From Tetradesmus obliquus (taxonomy: Eukaryota > Chlorophyta > Chlorophyceae > Sphaeropleales > Scenedesmaceae): a DNA stretch of 64,000 nt. Shown here piece by piece: positions 35,421-47,059 of this stretch. The notes under the pieces are model-generated. The model ran no database searches. It worked only from the letters and a program-made list of their open reading frames with translations, and was not told the origin of the DNA. The translations under genes were made by a program, and so were the position numbers. Every line of letters begins with the position of its first letter. Position 1 is the stretch's first letter. The DNA lies in contig CP126195.1 in NCBI GenBank assembly GCA_030272155.1, forward strand, positions 6,431,001 through 6,495,000, written 5' to 3'.

Positions 35421-36402
35421 TTGAGCATGCTGAGCAGGGCAGCTGTGCTGCTGCGGACCAGGATACCTGCAGTCACCATGCCAAAGTGGGGTCTGCTGCA
35501 GCGCCTGAGTGGCAGGTCTGCCCTCACGAATGGCAGCTCTCCCAGTCATGTGCTGCAAGGCAGCTGCAAGCACACCAATGGAGTGGCGAACGATGCAAAA
35601 ACTGGCCTCGTAGATGTGGCAGAGGAGACTGTGGGAACACTTCAAGAGGTGGTTGAAGTAAGAAACAGCTGGGGTCATGTTGGCCTGTGCACAACACCTG
35701 CCAGTACATGTTGTGTGCGCTCAGCACTAGTGCCGCATCCGCTGCTAGATTCGATTTAGAGCAAGGAATGCTCCTTTCAGCTGCACAAAGCATTTGCTAC
35801 ACCCACCTCAGCTATCAGAAGTGCTATGCAGCACAGCAATTGGCAGTTGCGGCCAGGATGTTGCGAGAACGGCACAGCACAAACAAATAGGGCGCCAGAA
35901 GCGCGGCTGCACATGCTGCACTTGCAAGCAGGTTTGCTCAGTGATGGTCAGCCTGTCAGGTTGTTGCTGCATAACCATACTTCCAACATTCAAGTTCTAG
36001 TCACTGTGCAAGCTAGAGAGTCCCTGTCTTACACAGCGTCAGCACTCCAAAAAGGTGTGCAAATGCCTGCTGTCTGTGCAGGTAGACCTGCCCCGGCTGT
36101 GCTTGAGCTTGGGTGCAACGGCAGCGATGCTGGCACTTGTTGTGGGCTTGTGACAGACTCAGGCAATGACAGTGTCGCTCGTTACTGCTGCTGCGCCGCC
36201 TGGCGCCCTGCAAGCAACGATGGCCAACGGCGCTATCACCCATGCTATATTTACCAGCTGGTACCTCTGCCTGTTCCCTGATCTAGACGTCTGGCAAATA
36301 TGCAGACACCTGGCCAAACATGGACCGTCGGCGGAATGCGGCTGGGCAGAAAGCTCTTCTTCAACCCTTCAACGTGCTGCATGGCACGTATGTCATCGTT
36401 GA
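35421..36402 (+). CDS. Small membrane protein with an in-frame TGA, possibly mitochondrial
   Basis: Exon 1 is 35421-35657 (79 codons). It has an Arg/Ser/Leu-rich N-terminus (MLSRAAVLLRTRIPAVTMPK) typical of a mitochondrial presequence, and ends TVGTLQEVVE before GTAAGA. Phase 0 joins it to an acceptor at 36082. The exon there reads VDLPRLCLSLGATAAMLALV, a membrane helix, and meets TGA at 36151-36153. The same frame stays open after the TGA to 36402 and encodes another hydrophobic stretch (MANGAITHAIFTSWYLCLF). Either the protein is 102 aa and ends right after its helix (tail-anchored form), or the TGA is a mutated or misread codon in a longer two-helix protein of about 185 codons. The family is not recognised. 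Confidence 0.45.
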
Positions 36403-36800
36403 CGCACGTACCAGATGGACGTAGACGTCACGGGATTTCAACATACTTTGTGAAAATTGGAAATGCTGTGCCGCAGGCTTATGGGTGTACATGGGCTCTC
36501 TGTACATTTCATCACAGCATATGCATGCAATGCTGCTGCAGCAGTTGCTGTAGTCTTTGTCACCTGGCGTGTGGTTGTTCCAAAGTGGGTCAAACAAAGT
36601 GAGAAAACAAATGTGCACGTCTTGAGCTTGATGAATGCGCCTTGGCTACCAGGGTTGTCATGCTGGCCAGAGCAAGCCAGTGCAGTGCCATCACCATAAG
36701 AATGGCCTACATATTGGTGCAGGTGTGAGAGTGCGGTGCCCGAGAGCGTGAAGTTACTGTAAATGCGTGACCAAGTGGTGCCAGGCCCCACATGTAACTC

Positions 36801-36930
<130 letters not shown>

Positions 36931-37907
36931 GTTACTCATCAAGCCATAGCATCAACGCCATCGGCCCCGCGCCCCAATGGAGCGGCAACTACACCCTCGT
37001 GTTTGCAAGCATTACGCACACCCAAGCCTTTTCAAAAAAATCAGCAATGAACCTAGACACCAGTAACCCAACAGAACCCCAAGCATCATCATGTAACTCT
37101 ATACTCTTTGTGTGTATGACTCAGGGTCTCACGAATGTCCACACTGGACATGCAGCGTTGTTTCTTTTGGCAAGACAACAAAACCTCAGCAGGCCGCCTG
37201 CTGACGACCAAAGCAACAGCACTGGTTGACATGGACATCTGTTGTGCAACCAATTGGCAGCAGCTGCCAGCCAGGAGGGTTTCTGCCTTGCTGACACAAC
37301 TGCACTGTAGCTCTAGCTGGAGAGAAGTTTGTAGTGATGTTTCGCATCAGATGCAAAACAACAGCTGGACTTAGAATGGAAGCAGCAGCGGTGATGGGTC
37401 ATGGTGACCTAGCCTGCAGCTGCAGGAGAAACCTTGGGGTGCTCACCCCAAGCAACCATTGGCAGTGTGGTCGCTGCATAAACACACTTTCTTTCTGCAG
37501 CTTTGGTACATGCATGTCATAAGCAAACATGATCCATGTGCCATGGATGCAGTCACATGACACGTGGACTCTGCTGCCCGCCCGCCCTGGCAGTTCTTCT
37601 AGTTTGACCGTATGACATGTACGAGCGCCACACGCAACTACTGTTGCCGTATATCCATAGCGTTACCTATATATCCAGCTCGTATTCGATCGAAACACCA
37701 GGCGACGCAGCTTGACAATACAGCTTCTGGCCCTTCGCTAAGCAGTGAATTTCGTCGACCAACACTTGCAGGTGTTCATTTCAGCCGTTAACATTCATAA
37801 ACTAATGTTGTCAATCCTGTGTGTTAAGCTTACCCTATGTATGTGCTGCTTTGCACTAATTGTGGACGCAGAGCAGTAATCTTGCGACACAGCACTGGTG
37901 ACCAGCC
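36931..37907. other. Intergenic stretch, no gene seen
   Basis: About 1 kb between the microsatellite and the next start codon. Open frames are short and without motifs. The last 300 bp before 37908 is AT-richer and probably holds the promoter of the following gene. Confidence 0.4.
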
Positions 37908-38889
37908 ATGAGCAAGTCAGCCACACCATGGATATTGGTAGCACTAATTTTGGGTGAGAATCTCGATGTGATCTTTCAAAAGTCGTCTGGAGGTGCATGC
38001 ACCCACCGTGCATGCTCAGCAGCTGTACACTGCTAGTGCTGGACCTGTGCCAAGCCCTGGCAGCAGCTGTTGTGGCAATCACCTGAATGCAAACCCAAAC
38101 CAGTACCCAACGCCAGCTGCATCACCGGTACCCAACACGTTTGTCTAATCAAGCCTCATTGTTGCGCTACTGCCTGCATGCAGGTGCTCAGCTGCTGTGT
38201 CATGCTGAGGCATCCAGGGGTGTGGGCCAGCAGGCAAAGCCGACCGTCAAGCGGGAGCAGGCGGTTGCAGGAACAACTGCAGCCATTGCACCACGTGCTG
38301 CAGTGGCTCCCACAGCAACAGCAGCACGCAGCACCCATGCAGCAGGCCCCGACCCATCCTCCTACTCCAGCGTCATGGCTGGCACCTCCTACTCAAAGCT
38401 AGGCAAGTCCCAGCTAGCAGAGCTGCCAGCAGCGGCCCGTTAGGTGGTGCTACTGGACAGTCTTGACGTTAGCGCTGCGACCGTTTGCATAGTGCAGTTA
38501 TCTAGCAGTTGTCAACCTTATCATTCTGGCAGAGCCCCTGCATGCTCTCTGCCTCGCAGCAGCGCGGGGGTTGCAGCAAGCGTCGCAGCAGGCATAGCAG
38601 TTGCCAGGCAGCAGAGTCCGCCACCCTTGCACACATTTCGTACCAATATGACACGCGGTCCTACTCACCGGCAACATGGCACAGCGCTAGCTGCAGGGGC
38701 CAATCAGTCCGTACCCCGCACACCGCTGACTGCATGTCCAGGTGCTGCGCTGCGATTGCAACTGTGCAGGGTTGGCACCCAGCTGCATGTCTGGCTGCTC
38801 TGCACGCCGCATTCACATCCTGCCCGCCAGCTGTTGGCAGGGCGCTCACACCGATTGCCTGCCTGCCTTTGTCTCTGCTGCCGCTGTGT

Positions 38890-38921
<32 letters not shown>

Positions 38922-39023
38922 GCAGGGCGCTTCTTCATGGACCCCAACCAGGAGCAGCCCACCGGCAGCAGGGCCGCGACACCCGCTGTGCCAGCTGCAC
39001 AGCCGGCTGCTGCTCGGCCTTAA
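37908..39023 (+). CDS. Small secreted protein, Ala/Pro/Ser-rich
   Basis: Exon 1 (37908-37953) and exon 2 (from 38184) join in phase 1 to form a clear signal peptide, MSKSATPWILVALILGAQLL, with a likely cleavage after CHA. The mature part is Ala/Thr/Pro-rich (AAIAPRAAVAPTATAA) and then SSYSSVMAGTSYSKL. Two endings are possible. One is read-through to TAG at 38441-38443 (101 aa). The other is a GC donor at 38403 (AG/GCAAGT) spliced in phase 1 to an exon at 38926-39023, which gives GRFFMDPNQEQPTGSRAATP and a stop (120 aa). The second uses a consensus GC-AG donor and a strong CTG-rich acceptor tract. The family is unknown; an extracellular or wall-linked role is inferred from the signal peptide. 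Confidence 0.55.
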
Positions 39024-40252
39024 GCCCACCAGCTGGACACCACCAAGCTGTTGTACACAGTAACTGTTGCTTGTGGGGCCACTGTGCAATTAAAGGCCTG
39101 TGGAGCCGTCATGAGCGAGCAGCGGCTTGCTGCCAGTGGGCTTGTGCCTACGGCAGGTTGCAGACCTGAGATGCAGGTGTCAATCCTAACAAGTACTGTA
39201 TGGTTTTGGAACATGATGTATCAGAGTATGACGTGCCGGCAGAGGGATGTGGAAAGTGGCGTTGCATTTAAAATGAAGTGTGAGTTCAAGTCTCGACATG
39301 CTTCACATCCACACGTGGGGTGGCGCAGCACGGTGGTGGCTGTTTCTGGCATGGCGTCACTTTAGACATGAGGTGTGGAGGTTGCGCCTGTTACATTGGC
39401 AGATATGCATGGTTTTCCACGCGCACATGTTTATTTGCGCATGCATGTGCGCAGGCCAATAACTGGCTCATCAAGCTACAACAGCAACCCAAGCTCCCTG
39501 AGAGCTGTAATATACAGCATGATACAGCATGGGAGGACTGCTGTTTGCGCCACACAGCATTCTGACCTGCAGGATGCATACACTGATGTAACAAATTAAA
39601 TCACAGAACAGCATGCAGCATGTTATGTGCCGACTGTGCAAACTGAGCCATGTGGCAGCATGCACTCTCTTTGTGACAGGAACTTTTCCCCCTCAATATG
39701 GCAGCGCCCCAAGCAGTACTCAAGCACAATGCTTGCAGGTGCGCAGTTGTGCATTTACCATCTGTCATTTTACAATGCGCCCAGCTGAGATAAGGTGCGC
39801 CCTGCGTGTAAGTAGAGCCCTTCCATGCCAGCTGCAATCAGGCACGGACAACTGCGCTGGAGCTGCTGCCACCTACTTCAGCACAACATAGCTGAAATGC
39901 GCCAAACAAACATGCAGTGTGTATGAAAGCAGCGTGGCTCTGGTGCAGGGTGATAGCTGCGCCACTTGACAGAGAATGCTTAATATGGCAAAAGCACAAT
40001 AAACATAAACACCAGGTGCACTACAAAACTTCGGCACACATGAATTGTACGAGCAGATATGCGGCCTGCTGTAAACAACGCGCAAGTGCTGCCTGCAGCA
40101 TAGAGCGTCTGCAAGCCAAGAAGCAAACACGTCCAGGACACAGTAACTGTTCAAAGGCAAACACATATGCAACGGCGGAGCCGGCGGCACAGGTTTTCCT
40201 TTTGAAGCTGGCACCAATGCAACTGCAGAAGTACGGGGAAGGACATCTCCTG
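39024..40252. other. Intergenic stretch, no gene seen
   Basis: No exon chain with consistent phase and no domain motif on either strand. Frames of 60-155 codons exist but overlap each other in several registers. Confidence 0.4.
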
Positions 40253-42212
40253 GCTGCTGCCCACAGCACACCAGACAAGACAGTGATGCAGTGCCGCCGC
40301 AACAGTGCGCTGAGCTGTTCTGTGTGTGCTGCTGCACAATAGTAAAAGCACGGCCATGCGAACCAGACGTTCAAAGCAAAAGGAGTGCCACAGTCGCAGC
40401 CCGAGCAATCAGGCACCAAGTACATGTGTGCGCCTGGGAAATGTGCACAGACCCAGCCACGTAGTGAACTGGGACAGGCAGCAATAGCAGGAGCAACAAA
40501 TTAATGTCGTTTGCCCTGCAAGAATGTGTGATGCAGGTGCCGCTGCGGCCAAGCCGTGGCTCCCCAGCAACTTTACGTGCACAAGCGACAGAAAGCAGAA
40601 ACAAACGTTGGTGTGCAGGGCTTCAGATGCATGCAGTTGCAGGGCGCCCCTGTCAGTGCAGGGAGCTCCAGCATACTCCTGCTGGTGCTGTCATGATGTT
40701 GACAGGAGTGCGCCTGGCACATGCACAGCAGCGGCAACCAGCGCAGTGCTAGCCATGGTTGCACAGCACACAGCAGATGCAGCCGCAGCGGAGGTACCCC
40801 TTACAGGCCACACCAGTTGCGCTGGAGAACAACAGAAATGGCAACACAGACAGCAGCTGACATGCCGCGGCACATGCTCAGGGGTGTTTTGATTTGTTCT
40901 TATACATGCCACGTGTGCTGAGCACAGCGTGACTGTTGAAGCCTATCTGGCACTGCACAAGCTGACACACCATCGGCCGTGCTATGCCTGCTTGCATGCA
41001 TCCAACCACAACAACACTGTCAACATGCACCGCTTCCCTTTGCCGGCAGTGACAGTAGCAGCCCAATGCACACGGCATGCTGCGCCAGGCAACACATGCT
41101 CAAGCACTGGTGCAAACTACACACAGAAATGCCAGCAAGTAGCCAGCTGAGCAGCATAGCAAAGCGACAAACACAACAGCTGAACTGGGCATACCCTAAG
41201 ACCAAGCTGAAACAGAACCCCTGGCGGGCACCTCACAAGAATGAGGGACCCCCCGGCTGCTGTGCACAGCACCACACAAGTCGAAAATGCGTGTTGCCGC
41301 CGCCACAGTGTGCTGGGACTTTCCCCTGTGAGCTGCAGCAAAAAAGTAACATCACGGCCATGCGCAGCGCAACGTCAAAACAAAAGGAGTGCCACATCGT
41401 AGCCTGCGCAGCCAGGCTACAAAAGTACAGGTGCGCGCCCCTGGGAAGTGTGTGTGGCCAAGCCCTGCAGCAACCTGGTGCAGGGCAACAGTACTAGGAG
41501 TGTCCAATCAATGCCGTTTGCACTTCAAGAATGTGTGATAAAGGTCCTGCCGCACTCGTGGCTGCCCAGTAGCAAGTGCGGCAGCAACAGCAAGCACAAT
41601 AAAATGGTAGTATGCGGGGCTTCAACTGCATGCAGTTGCAGGGCACTCCTGTCACAGCTTGGAGCTCGTGCACACTCCTGCTGGTGCTGTCCTGCTGTTT
41701 TTAGGGAAACAGATGTTGACCAGGCGCATGAATAGCAGCAGCAGCCAAGCACATGTCGGCCAGGGTGGCAGAGCACACAGCAAATGCAGCCACAGCAGAA
41801 GCAAATGCCGGATACAAGCCGCACCGGTTGCGCTGGGGCACAACAGAAATGGCAACACAGGAAGCAGCTGACACGCCACACTGGCACACGCCACGTGTGC
41901 TGAGCACAGCGTGCACACACGTTACTGTTGAAGCGTATCCGGCAGCGCACAAGCTGACAAACAAGCAGCCGTGCTATGCCTGCTTGCATGCATTCACATT
42001 CTCAAATGGTCAACATATACTTCTTTCTTTGACCGGCAGTTGCACAGCGGCAGGCGCATGCAGACTGCATGTTGCGCCAGATGACAACGCATGATCAAGC
42101 ACTGCACGAAAAATTGCCAGCAAGTGGTCAGCTGAGCGGCAGGATACAGCAACAAAGCAACAGCGGAGCAGGGCATACCCTAAGACCAAGCTGAGCCAGA
42201 ACCCCTGGGCAC
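40253..42212. repeat. Tandem duplication of a 1-kb non-coding unit, diverged
   Basis: 40253-41225 and 41257-42212 align in order over their whole length. Shared blocks include AAAAGGAGTGCCACA (40380 and 41382), TGCAAGAATGTGTGAT or TTCAAGAATGTGTGAT (40518 and 41525), GCCGTGCTATGCCTGCTTGC (40977 and 41969) and CATACCCTAAGACCAAGCTG (41190 and 42174). Substitutions and indels break all frames differently in the two copies, so the unit is not conserved as protein. The copies are head to tail with about 30 bp between. Confidence 0.85.
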
Positions 42213-42543
42213 CCAGCCTTGACCTGGCGAGCACTTCAAACAAAGACCTATGTGACAACCTAGCAAGCCATGCTGTGGCCATGCAACACCACAAGCACGT
42301 GCATAAAGATGCATGATGAGGCACTTATGCTACAAGCTGCGCCCTGGAAGGCAGCTGGAATGCAGCTGAGTGACCGTTAACTGCTGGCCCCATTTGAAAA
42401 CCCGTGTTGTACTGACACGCAGTCACATGTGCGTACCTGATCACTCTTCAGCTGCCTGGGTGTACCGCATGCAGCTGGCACGCATTTCTGCCGAATACCC
42501 CCATCACGGCCAATCGCGCATCACGTTCTTCACGTTCTTGTGA

Positions 42544-42690
42544 TGCATGCCTACGCGCCACTTGCGGTACTTCAACGTGGACTGCCAGAACAAACACGTG
42601 AAGGTGAAAGAGGGCACCATGGAGCGCATGTGGTACCTGGACACAACTAAGAGCCGTGCTCGAAAGCCACTGCAGCAAACACACTTGCAG
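42544..42690 (+). other. Isolated protein-like open stretch, unassigned
   Basis: The frame MPTRHLRYFNVDCQNKHVKV and onward is rich in Lys, Arg, Tyr and Trp, unlike the surrounding composition-driven frames, and continues to SRARKPLQQ. It could be an exon of a small basic protein. No matching upstream exon was found, so no gene is claimed. Confidence 0.2.
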
Positions 42691-43616
42691 CATGCGCAGT
42701 TGATTGATTCACACAGTTGGTGCATGTACTTCGCCCTCACACACAAACCCACACACAAACCCACACACAAGCGCCCGTTGACATTTTACGCCGGACAGCA
42801 CTAGATTGTGCGGCTGCCAACAACCCCATAGGACAGGTCAGCGCACACATACCGAGCCAGTACATTCTGCCATACTTTTCGCCATCATCACAAATCAAAG
42901 TAGCTTAAGGCAATGGTGCTTGTTCTGTTCAGCACTTGAACCAATATCAGTCAACGCCTGGATTATGCATGGCGCGGTATGCGCTGCAGCTGCAGCTGCA
43001 GGATGCACAGCAGTACAGCAGCCTCAGCACCCAAGCCCATCTGACACACACCACTAGGCTAACATCAGGCTGTGACGGCTCGAGTAAGCAGCCCTGCCTT
43101 GTCGTGATGGTTTATGGGGGCACTGTTCTAACCACTTGCACAGCACATCGCATGCACCAACCCACATACCCCAACCCTAACCTGTATGTGCTTTCTATGT
43201 GCTTCTGATTTCGCCCTTCTTCTCATCATCATCATCATCCATTGGCAGCGTGTTCTCTTCTGAGTGATTGTCCAATCGTCAACCCAGCAGAGCGCACCAT
43301 GCAAACCATCACTGCATGGCACAGTGCATGCAGGGATCTATCAAAGCTGCTGTTGAGGCAACAGCAATGCTGTTGAGGCAACGGCATGCTGTCTGCCAGC
43401 GCCGATCCATCCTTTATGTCACCATAACCTGGCGCGGCTACTGCCCCTGCACCCGACCACTGCAGCTGCTGCTGAATCCGCAGACCTGGCTTCACGCCGC
43501 TGAAAGCCCATGCCATGCTCCCGCTGTCCCCCACGACAGCAGCACTGCCGCCCATAGAGTCAGCAGCATCTGCAGCGCACCCCAAAAGCAGCGCAGCAGC
43601 AACCTCCTCGTTAGCA

Positions 43617-44448
43617 TCACAGCAGCAGACAACGGGTCACAGCAGTGGCACATAGAGCGCTGCCATGACAAGTGCAGCTCCAGGTGGACACCAGGAGACC
43701 AGGCGATCCAGACAGCAGACAGCAGCAGGTCTGGTGGAAGGAGCACTGCAGCACACTGCCTGCCTGCAGCCGCACCTGGGGCACTTCCAGCCAGAGAGGC
43801 AGGCTGTACACATGGCCCTGCATGGCAGCCACAGATGCCGGCAGCTGCTGCTGCTTGAAGCGCAGGCGGAAGCCGCGCTCGATGAAAAAGGTGGCACACA
43901 CAGATGCACAGCTCAGCAGCACCTGCGAGGGCAGAGGGCACGGCAGAGGTGTGGCGGGCCGCACAGTCAGGCTGTAGGTGTGTGGCACAGTCAAGGCTGC
44001 TGGGTAGAGGTGGATGCAGCAGCAGGTGCAGGGCGCGGGTGCATAGCTGCTCCAAACAACTCTGCATGATGCTGCCATGCGCGCCCTCGTGCTGAACACC
44101 GCTGCATCAAACACGGCGCTGAAATGTATCCGTAGATGACTGCACACTGCCTCTTCTGCTACAACTGCTGCTGCTGCAGCTGCAGCTCCTACTCTACCCC
44201 AACTGCAGCTGCAGCAGCTGCCGCGCACCTGCACGCTGGTTGCCACTGTCCTGCACACCGCCACTGCCATCTGCGGCTGCTGCAGCTGCCGCTTAAACAG
44301 GCCGCCGGACGTCTTGTCCAGTGCTGCTGCCAGCCCCCACCATGCTGCTGAGTCAGCGTTGGGCCCAGCCAGCAGCTGCTTGCAGGAGGGCCCCGTCAGT
44401 GGCCCCAGCACTGCCAGGCCCAGCAGGGAATTCACGGCAGCTGCAGGA

Positions 44449-44484
<36 letters not shown>

Positions 44485-45528
44485 AGGTCAGGTGCAGCAA
44501 TAAGCAGCTGATTTAGAACATAGACGGACAGCGGCAACCCTTGTAACTGCTGGGCGAAGCACTGCTGTGCCGACAACTGCCACGTCTCTGGATGATGAAG
44601 CAAGAAACATTGCATCATGCTGTCATCTGTTGGCTAGGCACTGTTGTTCCTGTTGGTACAAAAGCCACAGCAGCAACTCACTGACGTGCCAGCCATCCAG
44701 GAAGAACAGCGCGCCCATAAAGTTGAGCAGCGCGCCGTTGAGCACCAGGAAGTGCTGCAGCACTGCGGCCACAGGCCCGCGCTGCTGCAGCTGCCTGGAG
44801 CAGTGGTGCTTGATGAACGGCAGCGTCAGCAGCCTCCTTGCAGTGGTGATGGCTGTGCGGTGCCGGGTGTAGGTCTCAGGCGCGAGCGAATGCGCTGCCA
44901 GCACTGCCACGGCTAACACGGTGCACAGCGCTGAGAGCAGCAGCGCGATTGACAGCGGCTGCATTGCTGTGCACACCAGCCAGATGCATACGTCCAACCG
45001 CAGAGAGACCAAGTCACAGGCCCTGAGGTGGCACACAGAGTGCCTGCAGGGGGCGCAAGCAAGCACGCAGCCAGACCAGCAGAGCAGCAAAAGAAACACA
45101 GTGAGCACAGGCAGCACTGCACACAGCTGCTGATCAACCACATTGCAGGTGGTGGGATGCGGGACTGGACAGTGTAGTTGCATCTGCAGTCACACCGATA
45201 AGTAATATGCGCAGAATACACTCGCAGGTGTGCCTCTGGAGGGGAGACCGGCCCAAGTGCTGGACTGCTGCACATACAGCACTACGCAGCCACCTGATGT
45301 GCCTGCCCGGCATCTGTGGTGTTGAGAACGCACACACCATCTTTGAAATGCCTTGTCCACGAACCAAGGCTTGAAGGTCATATCGAAGGGCAGAGCGAGC
45401 CCCCATACTCCACTAGGGCGGGCTGCATAACTGCGTACTGGCCGCGCCTTTACATGCCGATCTATAGCGTTGGTGCTGCGATCATCTGAAGCAGTCTTGC
45501 AATCAGCCTGCGGAGCTGGCCCCTGCAT
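43617..45528 (-). CDS. Multi-span membrane protein of unknown function (3' exons unresolved)
   Basis: Exons 1-3 join cleanly: 45338-45528 (ending DMTFKPWFVDKAFQRW, phase 2), 44682-45043 (phase 1) and 44229-44587 (phase 0). They encode 304 residues with hydrophobic segments CIWLVCTAMQPLSIALLLSA, LCTVLAVAVLAAH and VLNGALLNFMGALFFL, a polar loop with ETYTRHRTAITTARRL, and a Leu/Ala-rich segment near LSVYVLNQLLIAAPDLLAAA. Further downstream an exon-like stretch reads FFIERGFRLRFKQQQLP after a CCCTCGCAG acceptor near 43950. Exons between and after it (to about 43240) could not be phased with confidence. No family is recognised. Start choice is Met at 45528, with an internal Met at MTFKPW possible. 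Confidence 0.55.
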
Positions 45529-47059
45529 CGCGGTGCCTCTGGTCGCTTTACAGCTGTGCGGACCAACGGGATTGCATATCGAACTTTGCTGAGCCAGTGT
45601 ATACTTGAGATCACGCTATGTGTGCGGGCAGCGCTCTACATGTGCGGTGTCACTCGTTGTGGGTACCCTGTGATGGTTTGGTCTCTGTTACATTATCAAA
45701 CGGCCCAGGAACACCTGCTGGGAGACAACAAACATCACAATAGATGCTTTAGCAAACGTTTCCGCGGGTTCGGGGCCTGACCAAAACAGATGCTGTGCAG
45801 CAAGCCGCTGTCAACAGCTCACATGTGCACCAGCTGCTCTCAACCGTACAGGTGTGCACTACCGTACATACATATCAATATCAAAACTGCAGGACACACA
45901 CTTAGCAACACAATATAACATACTGCTGACTCACAGAAATAGAAGAAGCTCCGCCACCATCATGGCATGGCCGCAACTTGCAGACCGTCAAGTGACTTGA
46001 AGTCTGGATGACACTCAGTTCCAGTGACTGGAACGTCAGATGTTGTGCGCTGCTGACATACCAGACACAACCTGCGCCCTTGTATCTGCTCACCAAAAAA
46101 TGACGCTCATACAACATGAACAGCTTGGTGGCATCGTATGGATACATGCAGTGTGCCACCATGTCTCTGCGGCAGGGCACGCAAGAAAGTGTAGGACATC
46201 ATCATAAGAAACCTTGACGGGCCCTAGACACCCACCCCCCTCCCCACCCCACTGCTGAAATGTGCGCTGTCAGGCCCCAGAAGTACATATATATTTTGTT
46301 ATAGCTATTATATCATTTCTGGACCCTAAAAGCCGTGCTTTGGCGTGGTTGCAACATCACACGAACGATCTGATGTCTCTGCTGTACTGCTACTGCCGCC
46401 ACCCCCGGCGCGTCTCGGCGTCTGTCTGCCACCTTGTTATCCTCTGGTATTTATGGCCAGGATTCTAAAACGTGTGCAAACAACAGTACATGACCTAAGC
46501 TTTCATATGAGCCCACTCTTGCCTTCATCGGGCTCCTGGCAAAAAAGTTCGGACCCCCAAGACAAGAAATTTAGTGGGCACCCAGACACCCCCCCCCCTC
46601 CCCAAAACCACCTCAGAACCCCTGTAATAACTTGCAATAGTTACTTTATATAGTATATAAGACGTTCTAAAGTTGCCAGCTAAAAAGGGATGATGATGCT
46701 GTCAGTGGAGAAAGTGCCCCCCCCCCCTTGGGGCAAGCGCTAAAAACGGGTACGGGTTCGTCCCGGTAGGAAGGCGCGTATGGGGTAGAATGTAGGTTAC
46801 GTGCTCCGCACTAGTGCGCACTCACGTAGCCTCCAACGGGCGCCCCTGAAGAAAGGTGAGACCGCAACCCACAATGCCCACGGTTCGCCTAGACGGCAAA
46901 TAACCAGTGGGCGGTTGCACTATGGTCTGCTACCGGCAACTGCCGTGGGTCGCTCTTCATGAGTTGATGGCCATGGGGTGCCACATGGTAGTGGCTTCGG
47001 CCCCCTCGGCCCATAAACTTACGCGTCAAGCCCACCAAAGCTCGGCCTGCGTAGATATT
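45529..47059. other. Intergenic stretch with poly-C runs, no gene seen
   Basis: C homopolymers occur at about 46222-46250, 46584-46602 and 46717-46728. GC-rich single-copy-looking sequence without exon structure follows from 46740 to the edge of the satellite array. Confidence 0.4.

Noticed and set aside
36151-36153. Selenocysteine codon
   Set aside because: The TGA lies inside or just after a membrane helix with no redox-type motif and no obvious SECIS hairpin nearby. It is kept only as an observation on the frame.
46749-46772. GGTTCGTCCC resembling a tRNA T-loop
   Set aside because: No acceptor stem, D-arm or anticodon arm can be folded around it at proper spacing.
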